64,000 nt of DNA, taken from assembly GCA_947462335.1 (NCBI GenBank), contig OX381710.1:35773204-35837203 (forward strand), in the 5' to 3' direction. Source of the DNA: Harmothoe impar (taxonomy: Eukaryota > Annelida > Polychaeta > Phyllodocida > Polynoidae). The notes under the pieces are model-generated. The model was given only the letters and a program-made list of their open reading frames with translations. It searched no databases and was not told where the DNA came from. Shown piece by piece: positions 25,362 to 36,700 of the stretch; position 1 is the stretch's first letter; every line of letters starts with the position of its first letter. The position numbers and the translations under genes were made by a program.

Positions 25362-27405
25362 GGGGAGACCGGGCCAAAACGGACCCCTTTAAGGGAAGAT
25401 GGCAAATAACTCAGAGGTAAGCCGTTGAATTGAAACATTTATTTTTTCATAACAAAGCATAGAAGTACACCATCCATGAAAATAATTAATATTGTGCGAG
25501 TATCATTAATAGCATAGTGGGATAGCATAACATATTCTGACCTACGAAGGTCATGGGCTAAAAGTCCCGGGGAAAAAGGGTTTTTGGGGTGGGGCAAAAG
25601 GGACCCTGGAAATTTCTTGATTTTGAATTATTATCTTTTTTTCATAATTTTCTTGCTCCGATCTTTTAGCTATGCTATTACTCAGTCCTTTATGTATTTC
25701 TTTGTTGTCATAAAATAAAAATTGGCTTATAAGAAATAATTTTATATTCAAATAAGCATGTCTCATCATTCTTATCATTTTTTTGGGCCAAGCATGGTTA
25801 TTTTTTCATGTTTTGATCATTTCTATGGCGTTTCACCATAGGAATTATGATTGTGAGGTGGGGGGTCCGTTTTGCCCCAGCTTCATGAAAAATAGGGGGA
25901 GATGATACGGGTCATGGGGTAATAAGTGACACTCTCATTTCAGACTGATATTTCTTACTGAAAGGTAACACTAAGAACTCAGTTTGGGTTTTATAATAAA
26001 AGGTAGGCATCAGATCATATATATTGCAGCTTTTATTATATTGTTGGAGGAATTATTATTTGAATTATACGTGGAAAATAAAATTGAATGCCTGGAATAT
26101 TGAGGGCTGATATCTTGTAAACACTCCATTTTTGCCAAATTTAGAAAATTCTTTTATATTTTGACAAATTCTCTCCACAGAAATAGGCACATAGCACTCA
26201 TTGAGGTAGCAAAGTATCTTTATAATGTTATGGGACAGTTTAAATCATCATATATTTTGTTAAAGATGGTATATCAGCTAAAACCCGGTGAATTTTTAAT
26301 AATGTCATATTGCTCTTGTATAGAGTCTCCTATAAATACTCCCTGACTTTTAAAATGATTGATAGTGTCTAAAGCTATAAAAGTAGCACAGGCAGTGCAA
26401 TCATTTTTACTGTAGGTCGACACTAAAACGTTCTATGTTGTGGTACTGCATGGCTCAGTGCTTTCTCTACCAGGCTAGTCTCCCCTGTACTCACTTGGGG
26501 GAGTGACTGAGTCAGTGAGGTGAATAAGCAACATTGTTTTCTATCTCAAATCATGCCTTTATAGACAAATATATTTAACATTGAGTACTGCATATCAGCT
26601 AAAATAATAACAAAACCCTTGACATTAAAATTATATCCATTTCGAAGAAAAAGTTTCAGAAGTCTATTAGCTGATACACCATCTTTAAGGTACCTCAAAG
26701 GTTTCTCGTTTAAAGAATTCCACCCATGCATGAGAGATATTGGGCCATTTTCACTGATGAATCCTATTCTGTTCCATCTTACCCCACAATGGTGACCCGT
26801 ATTACCCCACCATGGGGTAATATGGGTCACAAAATCTTTGAAATTATTAACTAGGCCTACAACCATTGTACCTTAGGGAGTTTGAGGAAACTTTTCTTCG
26901 ACACAGTTAAAAATAAAAGAGGAATGCTTAAAAAGTAGGTAAAAAATGTTTTGCTTATGGTCACCAGTAATGCAGAAATTGCATGAAAACCCTTAGGTGT
27001 CCCATATTCCCCCATCTTCCCCTATGTGAAAAAATGATCTTGCCAAAATAAATAATTGTAGGGTAATATGTTTTTCCAATGACTTTGCAAATATGTTACA
27101 CAATATTTTAGCTATAAAATATTATTGTTTTAGCCATAAAATATAGGGGCCTAGGCCTACCTCTTTTTTTAATTCTCAGAAGCTTATGAACTGATTTTTG
27201 CAAAATTAGATCAAGATCTCCACTTTCAGTTTTTTCTTTATGGAATCCGGAATACCATAGGTAGCATCAATTTTATTTTTTTTAAACATGTTATTTCCAT
27301 CAGTTATATGAGCCAATTTGACAAAAATATGGAATTTATAGCTGAGAACTGAGTTAGGGGTCGGGTCCGTTTTGCCCCGAGGGTCCGTTTTGCCCCAGTC
27401 TCCCC
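25362..27405. mobile_element. 2.0 kb TA-flanked TIR element, copy 2
   Basis: Duplicate of 11586-13629. Its right end lies 109 bp before the duplication breakpoint at 27514. Confidence 0.7.
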
Positions 27406-27514
27406 TAGGCCTAATCTATACAAGTGTCTGGTAATGACAGGGTGCTGTTAACCTCCTCTGGGGCGTGTCGATTAGGTTTTAATCTTTTATCAGCCAAAAT
27501 CCCGGGGATATCAT

Positions 27515-27652
27515 TGGCAGAAGCAAACACTCTCCCCGCTGCTGCAGCGCCATCTAGAGGCAATGGACGGCACTAAGAAATGCTCCATTTTCCCGCCAGG
27601 GCTCTGCACTTCCGGTCAGACCCGGCAAATCGCGAATTCAACTTCAAACATC
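27515..27652 (+). promoter_or_regulatory. NUP54: NUP54 promoter / 5' UTR region
   Basis: 138 unique bases between the duplication breakpoint and the NUP54 start codon, more GC-rich than the surroundings and with no TATA box near the gene. GCCATCTAGAGG at 27549-27560 reads on the minus strand as CCTCTAGATGGC, 11 of 12 matches to the CTCF core CCASYAGRKGGC. An in-frame ATG at 27563 could add 30 residues, but these are unlike any Nup54 N-terminus, so I take it as 5' UTR. The transcription start is not visible. Confidence 0.6.
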
Positions 27653-27776
27653 ATGGCTTTTAGCTTCGGTGGTACTGCTGCTACGGCAAACAAGCCCCTC
27701 TTCGGGGCGACAACAACGACGGCCGCAGGAACAAATATGTTCGGTGGATTTGGTGCCGCTTCAACGGCCTCAGGAG
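27653..27776 (+). CDS. NUP54: NUP54 exon 1 (residues 1-41)
   Basis: Starts MAFSFGG and contains four FG dipeptides (SFG, LFG, MFG, GFG) in a Gly/Thr/Ala-rich context. Ends G|GTAAG in phase 1. Confidence 0.95.
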
Positions 27777-30700
27777 GTAAGTTGATATGTTTTATTGGAA
27801 ACTCAACAGACAACATACCCGAATATCGCTCACTACAATAGCAACTGCCAGGCGCTCACACTCACCAACACTTGGACAACGACAACGTTATGATAACGTT
27901 ATGATAACGTAAAAATGTGGACCCCTTGACCGGGGGGGGGGGGGCAAAAATATTTGGACCCCTCTTGGGGGGAGGGTCAAAATAATTTAACCTGTAGCGA
28001 TGCAAGGCCAGCGCCTCATTGCCGTGACCCTCTGCAGCTGATCGGCCTACAGCCTGCTGGAGGGTCACTGGGCGCTCCTAGCCGAGATTCAGGGGGTCAA
28101 AAACGTATTCTACAAGAAGTACTTTCCCTGGGTCCCCACTCTATTCCAAACAATAAAAGTAATATTAAATGAATACCTTACACCTTAATCTACATTTCTA
28201 TGTTATTGTGGGTGCTGGTACTCATTTCTAGCAGCCAAAAAAGACAATTTTGTGATGGATTCCCAGTATTTTTCTTAGACAGCAGCAACGAATAATGAAC
28301 AAGGAAGGCCAAAGTGGTCATCCTATCTATAGGTATGACCACACAAGCTGGTCATCCTATGGAGATAGGATGACCACAGGCCAACTGAGTGCATACCTAC
28401 GGAAAGACCCAATAGTAGTCCCCCCGACTCCAATGAGCTATCGTGAATGGGGTCGCCTCGACTAGCCCCTCCTATTCTGTCGACACTGAAAACTCTTGTT
28501 TCTTATTAGGGCTTGTAGGGGGGCTAATACATTTACCAGAAACAAATCCATATGCTCACATATGTAGAAATTCAGAATATGTTTAGAGTTTCGACCTGCA
28601 GTCATGGGAAGATGGATAAAACGAAATTCATTGAGGGGGTTACGGGAGAGCCCTACATCTAAATAGGAGACAAACATATTCAGGATATTTCACGAAAAAA
28701 TGACCTATTTCATTCAATTTTTCACCAATCATGTTGGTTTTTGGAGACATATTGCACAAGACCTCCAGCCATGCGTTACATTATATCTCACATCAATCAG
28801 TTGACGGAAGTAATTAATATAATAATTATCTTTTTCAGACATTAATGTGATTTCTGAAGAAATTTTTAGAAAAACGTTTAAATTCCTCAGAATTCCACAT
28901 AGCTATGGCTATGCATTAACATGTTATCTATCAATATTAGCCTACATGGTTTCAAATTGATTGAAACCAGCGCTTTTTTGCGCTTTTTAAATTTAATAGC
29001 ATAAACCCCTATTTTGGAGTGAGGGCATGCACACTATAGATAAGCCATTCCCATACAAAGAATATAAACCCCAGCATGATGAATTCCGCCAGACACTTAT
29101 AGCTGAAATGTGTGGGATCCCTTCTAAGTTATAGCAGATATTTGTAGATAGTAATTTTAACACTTTCCTGTCTATCATAAATGTCCTTTCCTCCTGGCAC
29201 AGGTAGGCCTCAAAATGGCCTGTTTAAACTATCAAATTTATATTACACTCTCTTTAAATGCATTTCTTACACTTCTACAGTCCTATGGTGTCCATCTCAA
29301 GACTCAACCATTTTGGAAATTTTCTAAATATATTTTCTATCCCTGCCAGGCCTGATTTATTACAGAAAAGAAATGAAATTTAAATATTTCAAATGGCATC
29401 TATTTACTTAATAATCCACCTACGAAGCTAATTTTTTCTTTATATGTTTACTCTTGCACAGTGCTTTCAGGAAATACATAAATATTTGGGGTGATACATA
29501 ATTTTTTAATTGGCCCTTAATCGCTATAACCTGTTTTGATCCAAAAAGCCTGCGCGTTACTATGCTTCAAAGGGCCCGCGCTCGAGCCGATTTTCGGCCG
29601 TAAGGGGGGGGGGGGGGCAAGACAAATTTGACCCCTCGACCGGGGGGCTGTAAGCAATTTCGCACGCTCCGCGCCAAAACCTACTTGTGGTGATCAAATG
29701 TTTCCCGTTATTTTTCAATATGTTATTTGTAACTTATATTATCTACAATAAATTAGTTTTGGCTATAACCCTAAATCCAGAGGCCCCAGGCCCTCTGTCT
29801 CACTGTGCCCCGTGTCTCACTGTAACCCACTCTCCCCTACAACCCACAGATAGTATGTGGGAATTTACAGTAGGTGTGAATTGCACAGTAGGCCCCATGC
29901 AGCTACCATACTTTAGGCACCCCTTGATCTAGATTAGTAGATATATCTTCCGTAATACTAATGACCTATCTGTAGCACCCGCTACAGTGGTAGCTACTAA
30001 TTGGAGGTGAATTCACTGTTACACAGCCATTTGCGCCACCATCCCCAACCATGGATATGGACCGTTATTTAGATTTATGGCACTACCCTGAAATCTGGCG
30101 CAAATGGGTACCGTAGCGAGTGAAGACAAGGTCTGCGCCGATTCCATACATAGCAGAAGGAATGGAGCAGTGTTGGGCTTGGAGTCCGAGACTGGGGGGG
30201 GGGGGGGGGGAGGGAGGGGGAAGCAAATTTGGCACTGCTTGGGTCTATGGAGCGATCTTCACAGTGACAAGAATCAGTGTCGATGATTTGTATGGGGTGG
30301 GGGGCTGTAGCTAACGATTGGTTTGAAATTTCTAGGGGTATTCAGTGTTGCCGAAATAACGCCGGCACGCCGGCTTCTGCCGGCGTAGAGTCTTTATGGC
30401 CGGCGTAGGGCCTTGGGACGCAGGCCAGAATGGCCTGCCATAATGTCAGCTTTCTAATGGTGAAAGAATTTTTCAAATCGGTCGACTAGAAGTGAAGATA
30501 GGGCCATATTTGTAAAATTGTTTTTTATTAAATATTTTTTCAATTTCTTTGAATGTTTGCATAGTATAAAGCAAGTTATAATGAAGGTACCTTGAAATAT
30601 CAAAATGCATATGGCCTGTGTGGGAAGGAAATGGCCTGCGTAAGATGCCAAGACGCAGGCCACCTTGGCCTGCGTGGAGAAAAAGTTTTCGGCAACACTG

Positions 30701-33700
30701 CGGGTATGCAGGGGTAGACACTAACTTTTTCAGCTGTGGGCCACCCGGGCTCATAGCTCTAAAAAACTACGGGCCCGGACCAAGATCTGTGGGCCAATGG
30801 TCAAAATTATGTTTTCTTTACGAGAAAAAAGCTGTGTATTCCTGATTGGTCTATGAAAGAGTGTAATCAATATGATAAATTTGGGCACAGTTCCCTCTTT
30901 CCAACGATATATTGCATGACTATTATTTGTCAGGCAAACTTTCTTTAAATGGTTTCCTAATATACCTGTGGGCCACCCGGGCCGTAGGAATGCTATTTTG
31001 CAGAAAACTACGGGCCCGGACCCAAAACTACGGGCCAGTGGCTCCCGGGCCAGCGTTAGGGAGTGTTCATTTTTTAACAACAGGGGGGGGGTGGTGAGTT
31101 TAGGGGGGGGGGCGTAAAATAACTTGACCCCTTCCGAGGGGGGGGCGTAAAATAACTTGACCCTCTTGAGGGGGGGTGTAAAATAACTCCACACCTTTGG
31201 AGGGGGCGCGATTTGTCGCGACGTAACGCTGAATACTTAAACTCTTCACTTTTTCTGTTGAAATGCCATAAAATGCAGCAAATTACTTTGAAAATCATAA
31301 AATTTTCTTGCGACACTTTGTGTCGCACCCGTTAAATCTTACAATTTTACTTTGTGAATTTTAAAAATTTTCACTTGTGGGGGAGGGGAAAGGGTGAGCA
31401 CTGTAGTCCTGCATTTGCCAGTAATATGTGTGTTTTCAACAGGCCAGTCTACCGGTTGATGGTTTTTGCTGATATATCAGACCAGACTACAAAAAAAAAT
31501 CATGTCTGTGGAGTTTGAACCAAAAAGGGACATGGTTGGGCAGCCCCGGCTGGGCACCAGCTATGTGTGAAAACCGACAGTAGATTGCACCATTTTAATT
31601 CTAGACCTTCAAAATTTCCAGAAAAAAATGTGTTCCCTCGCATCCCAGCCCAGTGGCAGCAGAACGGGGGGGGGGGGGGGCAGCAGGGGGCCCAGGCCCC
31701 CCCAAAAAATAATTTTGTCCCCCCCAACTTTTTGGGAAACAAACTCAGAAACCCCTAGAAAACACTAATCTCAGGATAAAATTCCTAAAACTTTATCATA
31801 TGGCAAGCTCAAACTCCATCAGAACACATCAAATTAAGTGTAAATTCTCAAAAATCTCTAACGATTATTCAAACCACTCTTTATGCACCAATTTGAAGGG
31901 GAAATTCTTAAATAGACTCCTATTTGTTACTCAACACCCATTAGGTTTTGGGACCTGGGCCCTCCCAACTTTATCCACCTTCCGCCGCCCCTGCAGCCTT
32001 GATCCCAGCCCTAAAGATGAAGGCTGATGCAAATTATTCGTTATTTAAATAGTTTAAACATCTGCAGAGCAATCCTAAGCTATCCAGAATTACACAAGAT
32101 GAAACTGTTTCCTCACTTGTTGTTATATATAAAATGAGGATGAATTCAAATCCGAGCCTTAATATAATTATTCTGTGCCAAATAGCACAGTTTCAAGTCT
32201 GGATGTTCACAATTTTCCACAAAGGTCTTTACATTCAAAAAGAAAGGGGCTGAATACACTGAAGCCTCGACCTTCAATACTTAGCCCTTGAAAATATGTC
32301 CCAGTGCCATTGACTGAGGAGGAATCCAGATCTGAGCCTTTATACAGTCATGTTTACCAAAATAGGACTACACTAGATCGCCCTATTTCAAGTCTAGCCC
32401 TTCTAAAATCTTTCCTTTTAAAAAATGAATTTCCAGCACCATCAACAGAGGATGAATACTGGTCTGAGCTTTAATATATTGTGTGCCAAAATTCACTTTT
32501 TCAAGTTTAGACCTTCAACATATTCCAAAGCCTTAGCCAAAGATTTCTGCAGATTGGACTTCCATATTATTGCGATAAAGCACCAGGGAGGCTCTTCATT
32601 TTGGCGGGCTGTTACCCTCATGCTTATACAAGAACCTAGTTTATACAATTGTCCCAGCCTATAGATGACAATATGGGTCTGGCCCTGCTCTATGGGGGCT
32701 CTAAAACCCAGCAACAACAGACCCCTTAACCCCTGCCAAAATCAATCAGAATGCACCCTTTCAAGTCTAGACCTTCAGAATTTACTTTATTGGATATGGC
32801 ACCAAACCCTCTTGGTTTGACTGCGGCCCTTTTCTTGCAGTACTAAAGGTAACATACTTTAACATCACTATATCGGAGTTCCCATCAACAAAATCGTCTT
32901 ATCAATGCACCCTTTGATTGGCAGGTAGAGGAACAATTTACTCATCTAAAATAGAATTTTTTTTGTAGTAATTCCAACCGAATCGAACATATTATCCAGT
33001 TTAAAAAAGGGAACTGTTGTGCGCCTAATAAATGTTGGATGAAATGTTAGTGTGGTTTGCATCATACTCCTATAGTTCAATACATGAACCTATTCCAAAA
33101 ACCAACGATAGAAACCAAAATAGTGATCATGAAATCTACTCAGGGTGCTTCATCATACGAGATAGGTTGTTACCAACTGTTCGTTTCAAACTAGGACTAA
33201 ACTACCTTGTTGGTTGACCAGACCACCGTTTTAGATCAAGGCCATTCATTTTTTAATTTGACCTTGAGAGCAATACCTACAAGGAATGATTGACCTGTAA
33301 TGTTGGCATTTATGGAACAGAATACTGAACAGTTATAGATTGTATTGAGTAACATTATAGTTATTCAGAATTCTCAACTTGTGGGTGTACAATCCAGCCA
33401 GGATTTAACCAGCTATTCCTATAAAGCTTTCAAAATGCACATGAATACACCATTTGACTTCTAGATTCTGATTCAGCCAGGAGACGGATATGCCCTCTGA
33501 CCCCCTTCTGAGGCACTGCACTTTGAGTATGATTATGATTTCCTGGCAGCTGGGTAGATACTGTGTCCCTAATATTCACTTAAATTTGATGAATCCACAG
33601 ATCAAAATTAAAACTTGCAATGTGTGTATTTAACCCTTTAGGGCCGAGCATCGACTATAGTCGACGCCATGGCTGGCCGAGCATCGACTATAGTCGACGC

Positions 33701-36700
33701 CATGGCTGGCCGAGCATAGACTATAGTCGACATAACTCTATGGGAACCAGCAAAGGCTCGGCCCTAGGGGAAGCTCCTGTGAAAATGTCTCGCCCCCATC
33801 ACCAGAAAAATGAATTTTTGGGCGGCCTTAAAGGGTTAATGGCCATTTCTGTAAAGATATTTACCATAAAACCCTCCCTTAAGACAACCTCACCTTTAAG
33901 ACGACCCCCTCGTATGAGAAAGAACTGTAAAAGGTTTTCTCTTTAAACCCATTTAAGAAAGCCAGGCCTTCAAGACGACCACCTAGTTCGGGAAAATATA
34001 TCCTAAAATAAGTCTGTCTTAAAGCCGCACTGAACCCACAATGTCATTTGCGTACAAAACTCGGCAGGGTTAGGTCCTGGGTTTAGTGCGCCTTTAAAGG
34101 AGGGGTTTTACTGTACATGCCATGAAGCAACATAGGGATACAGTCAGGCGTCAAACCGACAACGGACCGGCGATCCTCGGCCAGCGGCCACTATTTGATC
34201 TGTTTACAAGAGGATAAAATTTATCCACTCTAAATCTGTAAGACGCAAGACTGGATAGGAATTGTAACTATATCCTATATATGAAATATAGATTAATTTC
34301 TAGGTAGCTCTGACGCGATACAGCACAAATTAGTGCAGAAAAATTGAAAGGGGGGGGGGGGGCGCAAAATAACTCAGCCCCTGCTGAGGGGGGGGCGAAT
34401 TTTAATTTGGCCCTTCCCGAGGGGGGGCGCAAAATAACTTACGCGTCAAAACGAAAACTCACCACCCCCCCCCTGTTGTTAAAAAATGAACACTCCCTTA
34501 GTGTCTACCCCCTGGGCATGTAGAATAATTCAACTGGGTCGTATTTCCGGTAATTGTACCTGTAGAGCCTAATAGTGAGGATCCTGCACCAAAGTCATCA
34601 AACAAGAATTGTAAGCCTACTGATTTTCTATCCATTTTACAGTTTAAATATACATATATATTAAATTTAACATACATTATTTCCTATTTCAGGCTTTGGG
34701 TTTGGTACAAGCGCAACAAACACCTTGACCGGTGGTCTGGGTACCGGGCTCGGTACGGGAACATCCGGTTTCGGCACCACCCTCAGCACCAGCACCGGCA
34801 CGTCTGGGTTTGGCACTGGGTTTGGCACCGGCATTGGGAGTACAGGGACGACCGGCTTTGGTACTGGACTGGGGCTTGGTAACACACAACAACAGCAGCA
34901 ACAGCAACAACAACAGCAGCAGCAGCTACTTCAAGGTATGTGTTTACTTACAATAAAATTCTGTAACCCGCACTAGAAGTTTGGTTCGCGTATAACCTGC
35001 AGGTTATATGCGGGAATTTACAGTAGTTTAATCTGTCTTGTGGTGAGGGCGCTTATTATGTCGAATACAGTACACGGTTGACTGTTCTAGATGTGAATTG
35101 ATAGCAGTTGTCATAGACTCTTCGGGGCGGCATCTTGGTCATCTTTAGTCATTAATAAATCTGTGTTTAACCAAATAAAATAAATTTCATAAATTTCATA
35201 AATGCTACTTTTCCTTCTTTTGTACATTTCCAGGGTGTGTCGTCTCTGAATTTATAAATGAAAGCTAATTAATATTGTTAGATAAATGCATTTATTCCTG
35301 CTTTTTGTTGCAGCAAACGATGCCGCGAAGTTGTCCAACATGGCGGCTGCTGTGTCGCTGCCTGTCATTTTCGGGGACGAGCGGGATGTCATCCTGGCCA
35401 AGTGGAATCAGCTTCAGGCCTTCTGGGGTACAGGGAAAGGCTTCTGTAGTCAGACCGGGCCACCAGTAGTCTTTGGACCTGACAACCCCTTCTGTAGGTT
35501 TAAGGTAAGGATCCATGGTATCATAAACGGACTCTACAGCCTAAAGAAATAGAATTAAACACTGTACAGATTCATAAAGTTTAAATTATAAATTTTGATA
35601 TTCTTCCAATGCAATTTTAAAATCTACTGGTACCGGTACTGTGAAAGTACTTATTTTCATGGGTTTAAATTTTCGCGGATGAGTGAAAATCGGCAAATTC
35701 ACGGGTATTTATTCCATACTTAGGCATATAAAAATGTCGCTAATACCTAGAATGGAGAAAGCTTCTTAGCAGTGGTTATTTCTCCACCTCCCCTCCTTCC
35801 ACCAGCCCCGGTATTTACAAGTCCCCCCCCTCTTTCTCCCGTTGTTAAACAACGACCTCTTTTTAAGAAACAAAGATGCATGTGATAACACCAAATTTAA
35901 CCAATTTATAATATAAATTCCCGTTCATTTAATTTCCAGGCTGTAGGATTCAGTTGTATCCCTAAAACCAGAAACAAAGATGGCCTTGTTGCTATAATCT
36001 TTGATAAGAAGGAAGAAGAGATAAGATCCAAACAAACAGAACTTGTTGGCGCCTTGGACAAGGTGTTTGGAAGCAAGCCCCAGTTCTCTGTGTGTGTGGA
36101 AGGTGTGCGACCCCTCCCAGACAACAAGTAAGTACAAGCCCCAGTTCTCTGTGTGTGTGGAAGGTGTGCGGCCCCTCCCAGACAACAAGTAAGTACAAGC
36201 CCCAGTTCTCTGTGTGTGTGGAAGGTGTGCGGCCCCTCCCAGACAACAAGTAAGTACAAGCCCCAGTTCTCTGTGTGTGTGGAAGGTGTGCGACCCCTCC
36301 CAGACAACAAGTAAGTACAAGCCCCAGTTCTGTGTGTGTGTGGAAGGTGTGCGGCCCCTCCCAGACAACAAGTACTTAGTAAGTACAAGCCTCAGTTCTG
36401 TGTGTGTGTGTGAAAGGTGTGCGGCCCCTCCCAGACAACAAGTAAGTACAAGCCTCAGTTCTGTGTGTGTGTGTGGAAGGTGTGCGACCCCTCCCAGACA
36501 ACAAGTAAATACAAGCCTGAGTTCTGTGTGTGTGTGGAAGGTGTGTGGCCTCTCCCAGACAACAAGTAAATACAAGCCTCAGTTCTGTGTGTGTGTGTGG
36601 AAGGTGTGCGGCCCCTCCCAGACAACAAGTACTTAGTAAGTACAAGCCTCAGTTCTGTGTGTGTGTGTGAAAGGTGTGCGGCCCCTCCCAGACAACAAGT

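Larger units (their letters stand above)
13739..27514. repeat. 13.8 kb tandem segmental duplication, copy 2
   Basis: Second copy of the unit. Bases 13778-27514 match 1-13738. The 39 bases at 13739-13777 have no partner in the window but would be the start of the unit if copy 1 extends upstream, giving a unit of 13776 bp. The copy ends after GATATCAT at 27514, where unique sequence leading into the NUP54 promoter begins. Confidence 0.93.
31059..34497. mobile_element. 3.4 kb Harbinger-like TIR element in NUP54 intron 1
   Basis: Left end GGGAGTGTTCATTTTTTAAC, then AACAG and a G run. The right end is its inverse, ending GAACACTCCC at 34497. Both sides carry TTA (31056-31058 and 34498-34500). A TWA duplication with GGG ends fits PIF/Harbinger. 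Next to each end are repeats of the type GGGGGGCGTAAAATAACTTG. No transposase or Myb-like frame is visible, so it is non-autonomous and enlarged by other repeats (31580-32790, 33634-33835, 33864-34113). Two independent insertions that happen to face each other cannot be excluded. Confidence 0.7.

Noticed and set aside
1..27514. LTR-type pair or giant transposon with direct terminal repeats
   Set aside because: The two copies are contiguous apart from 39 bp and contain a mosaic of older elements. This is a tandem duplication or assembly artefact, not an element with LTRs.
27563..27652. Upstream in-frame ATG adding 30 residues to NUP54
   Set aside because: The extra residues are unlike any Nup54 N-terminus, while the ATG at 27653 gives the family's MAF start.
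35925..36575. Long minus-strand open frame of repeated H-T-E-L-x-L-V-L-T-C-C-L-G-G units
   Set aside because: It is the antisense reading of the splice-donor minisatellite. The period and lack of stops follow from the repeat, and there is no domain or independent start context.
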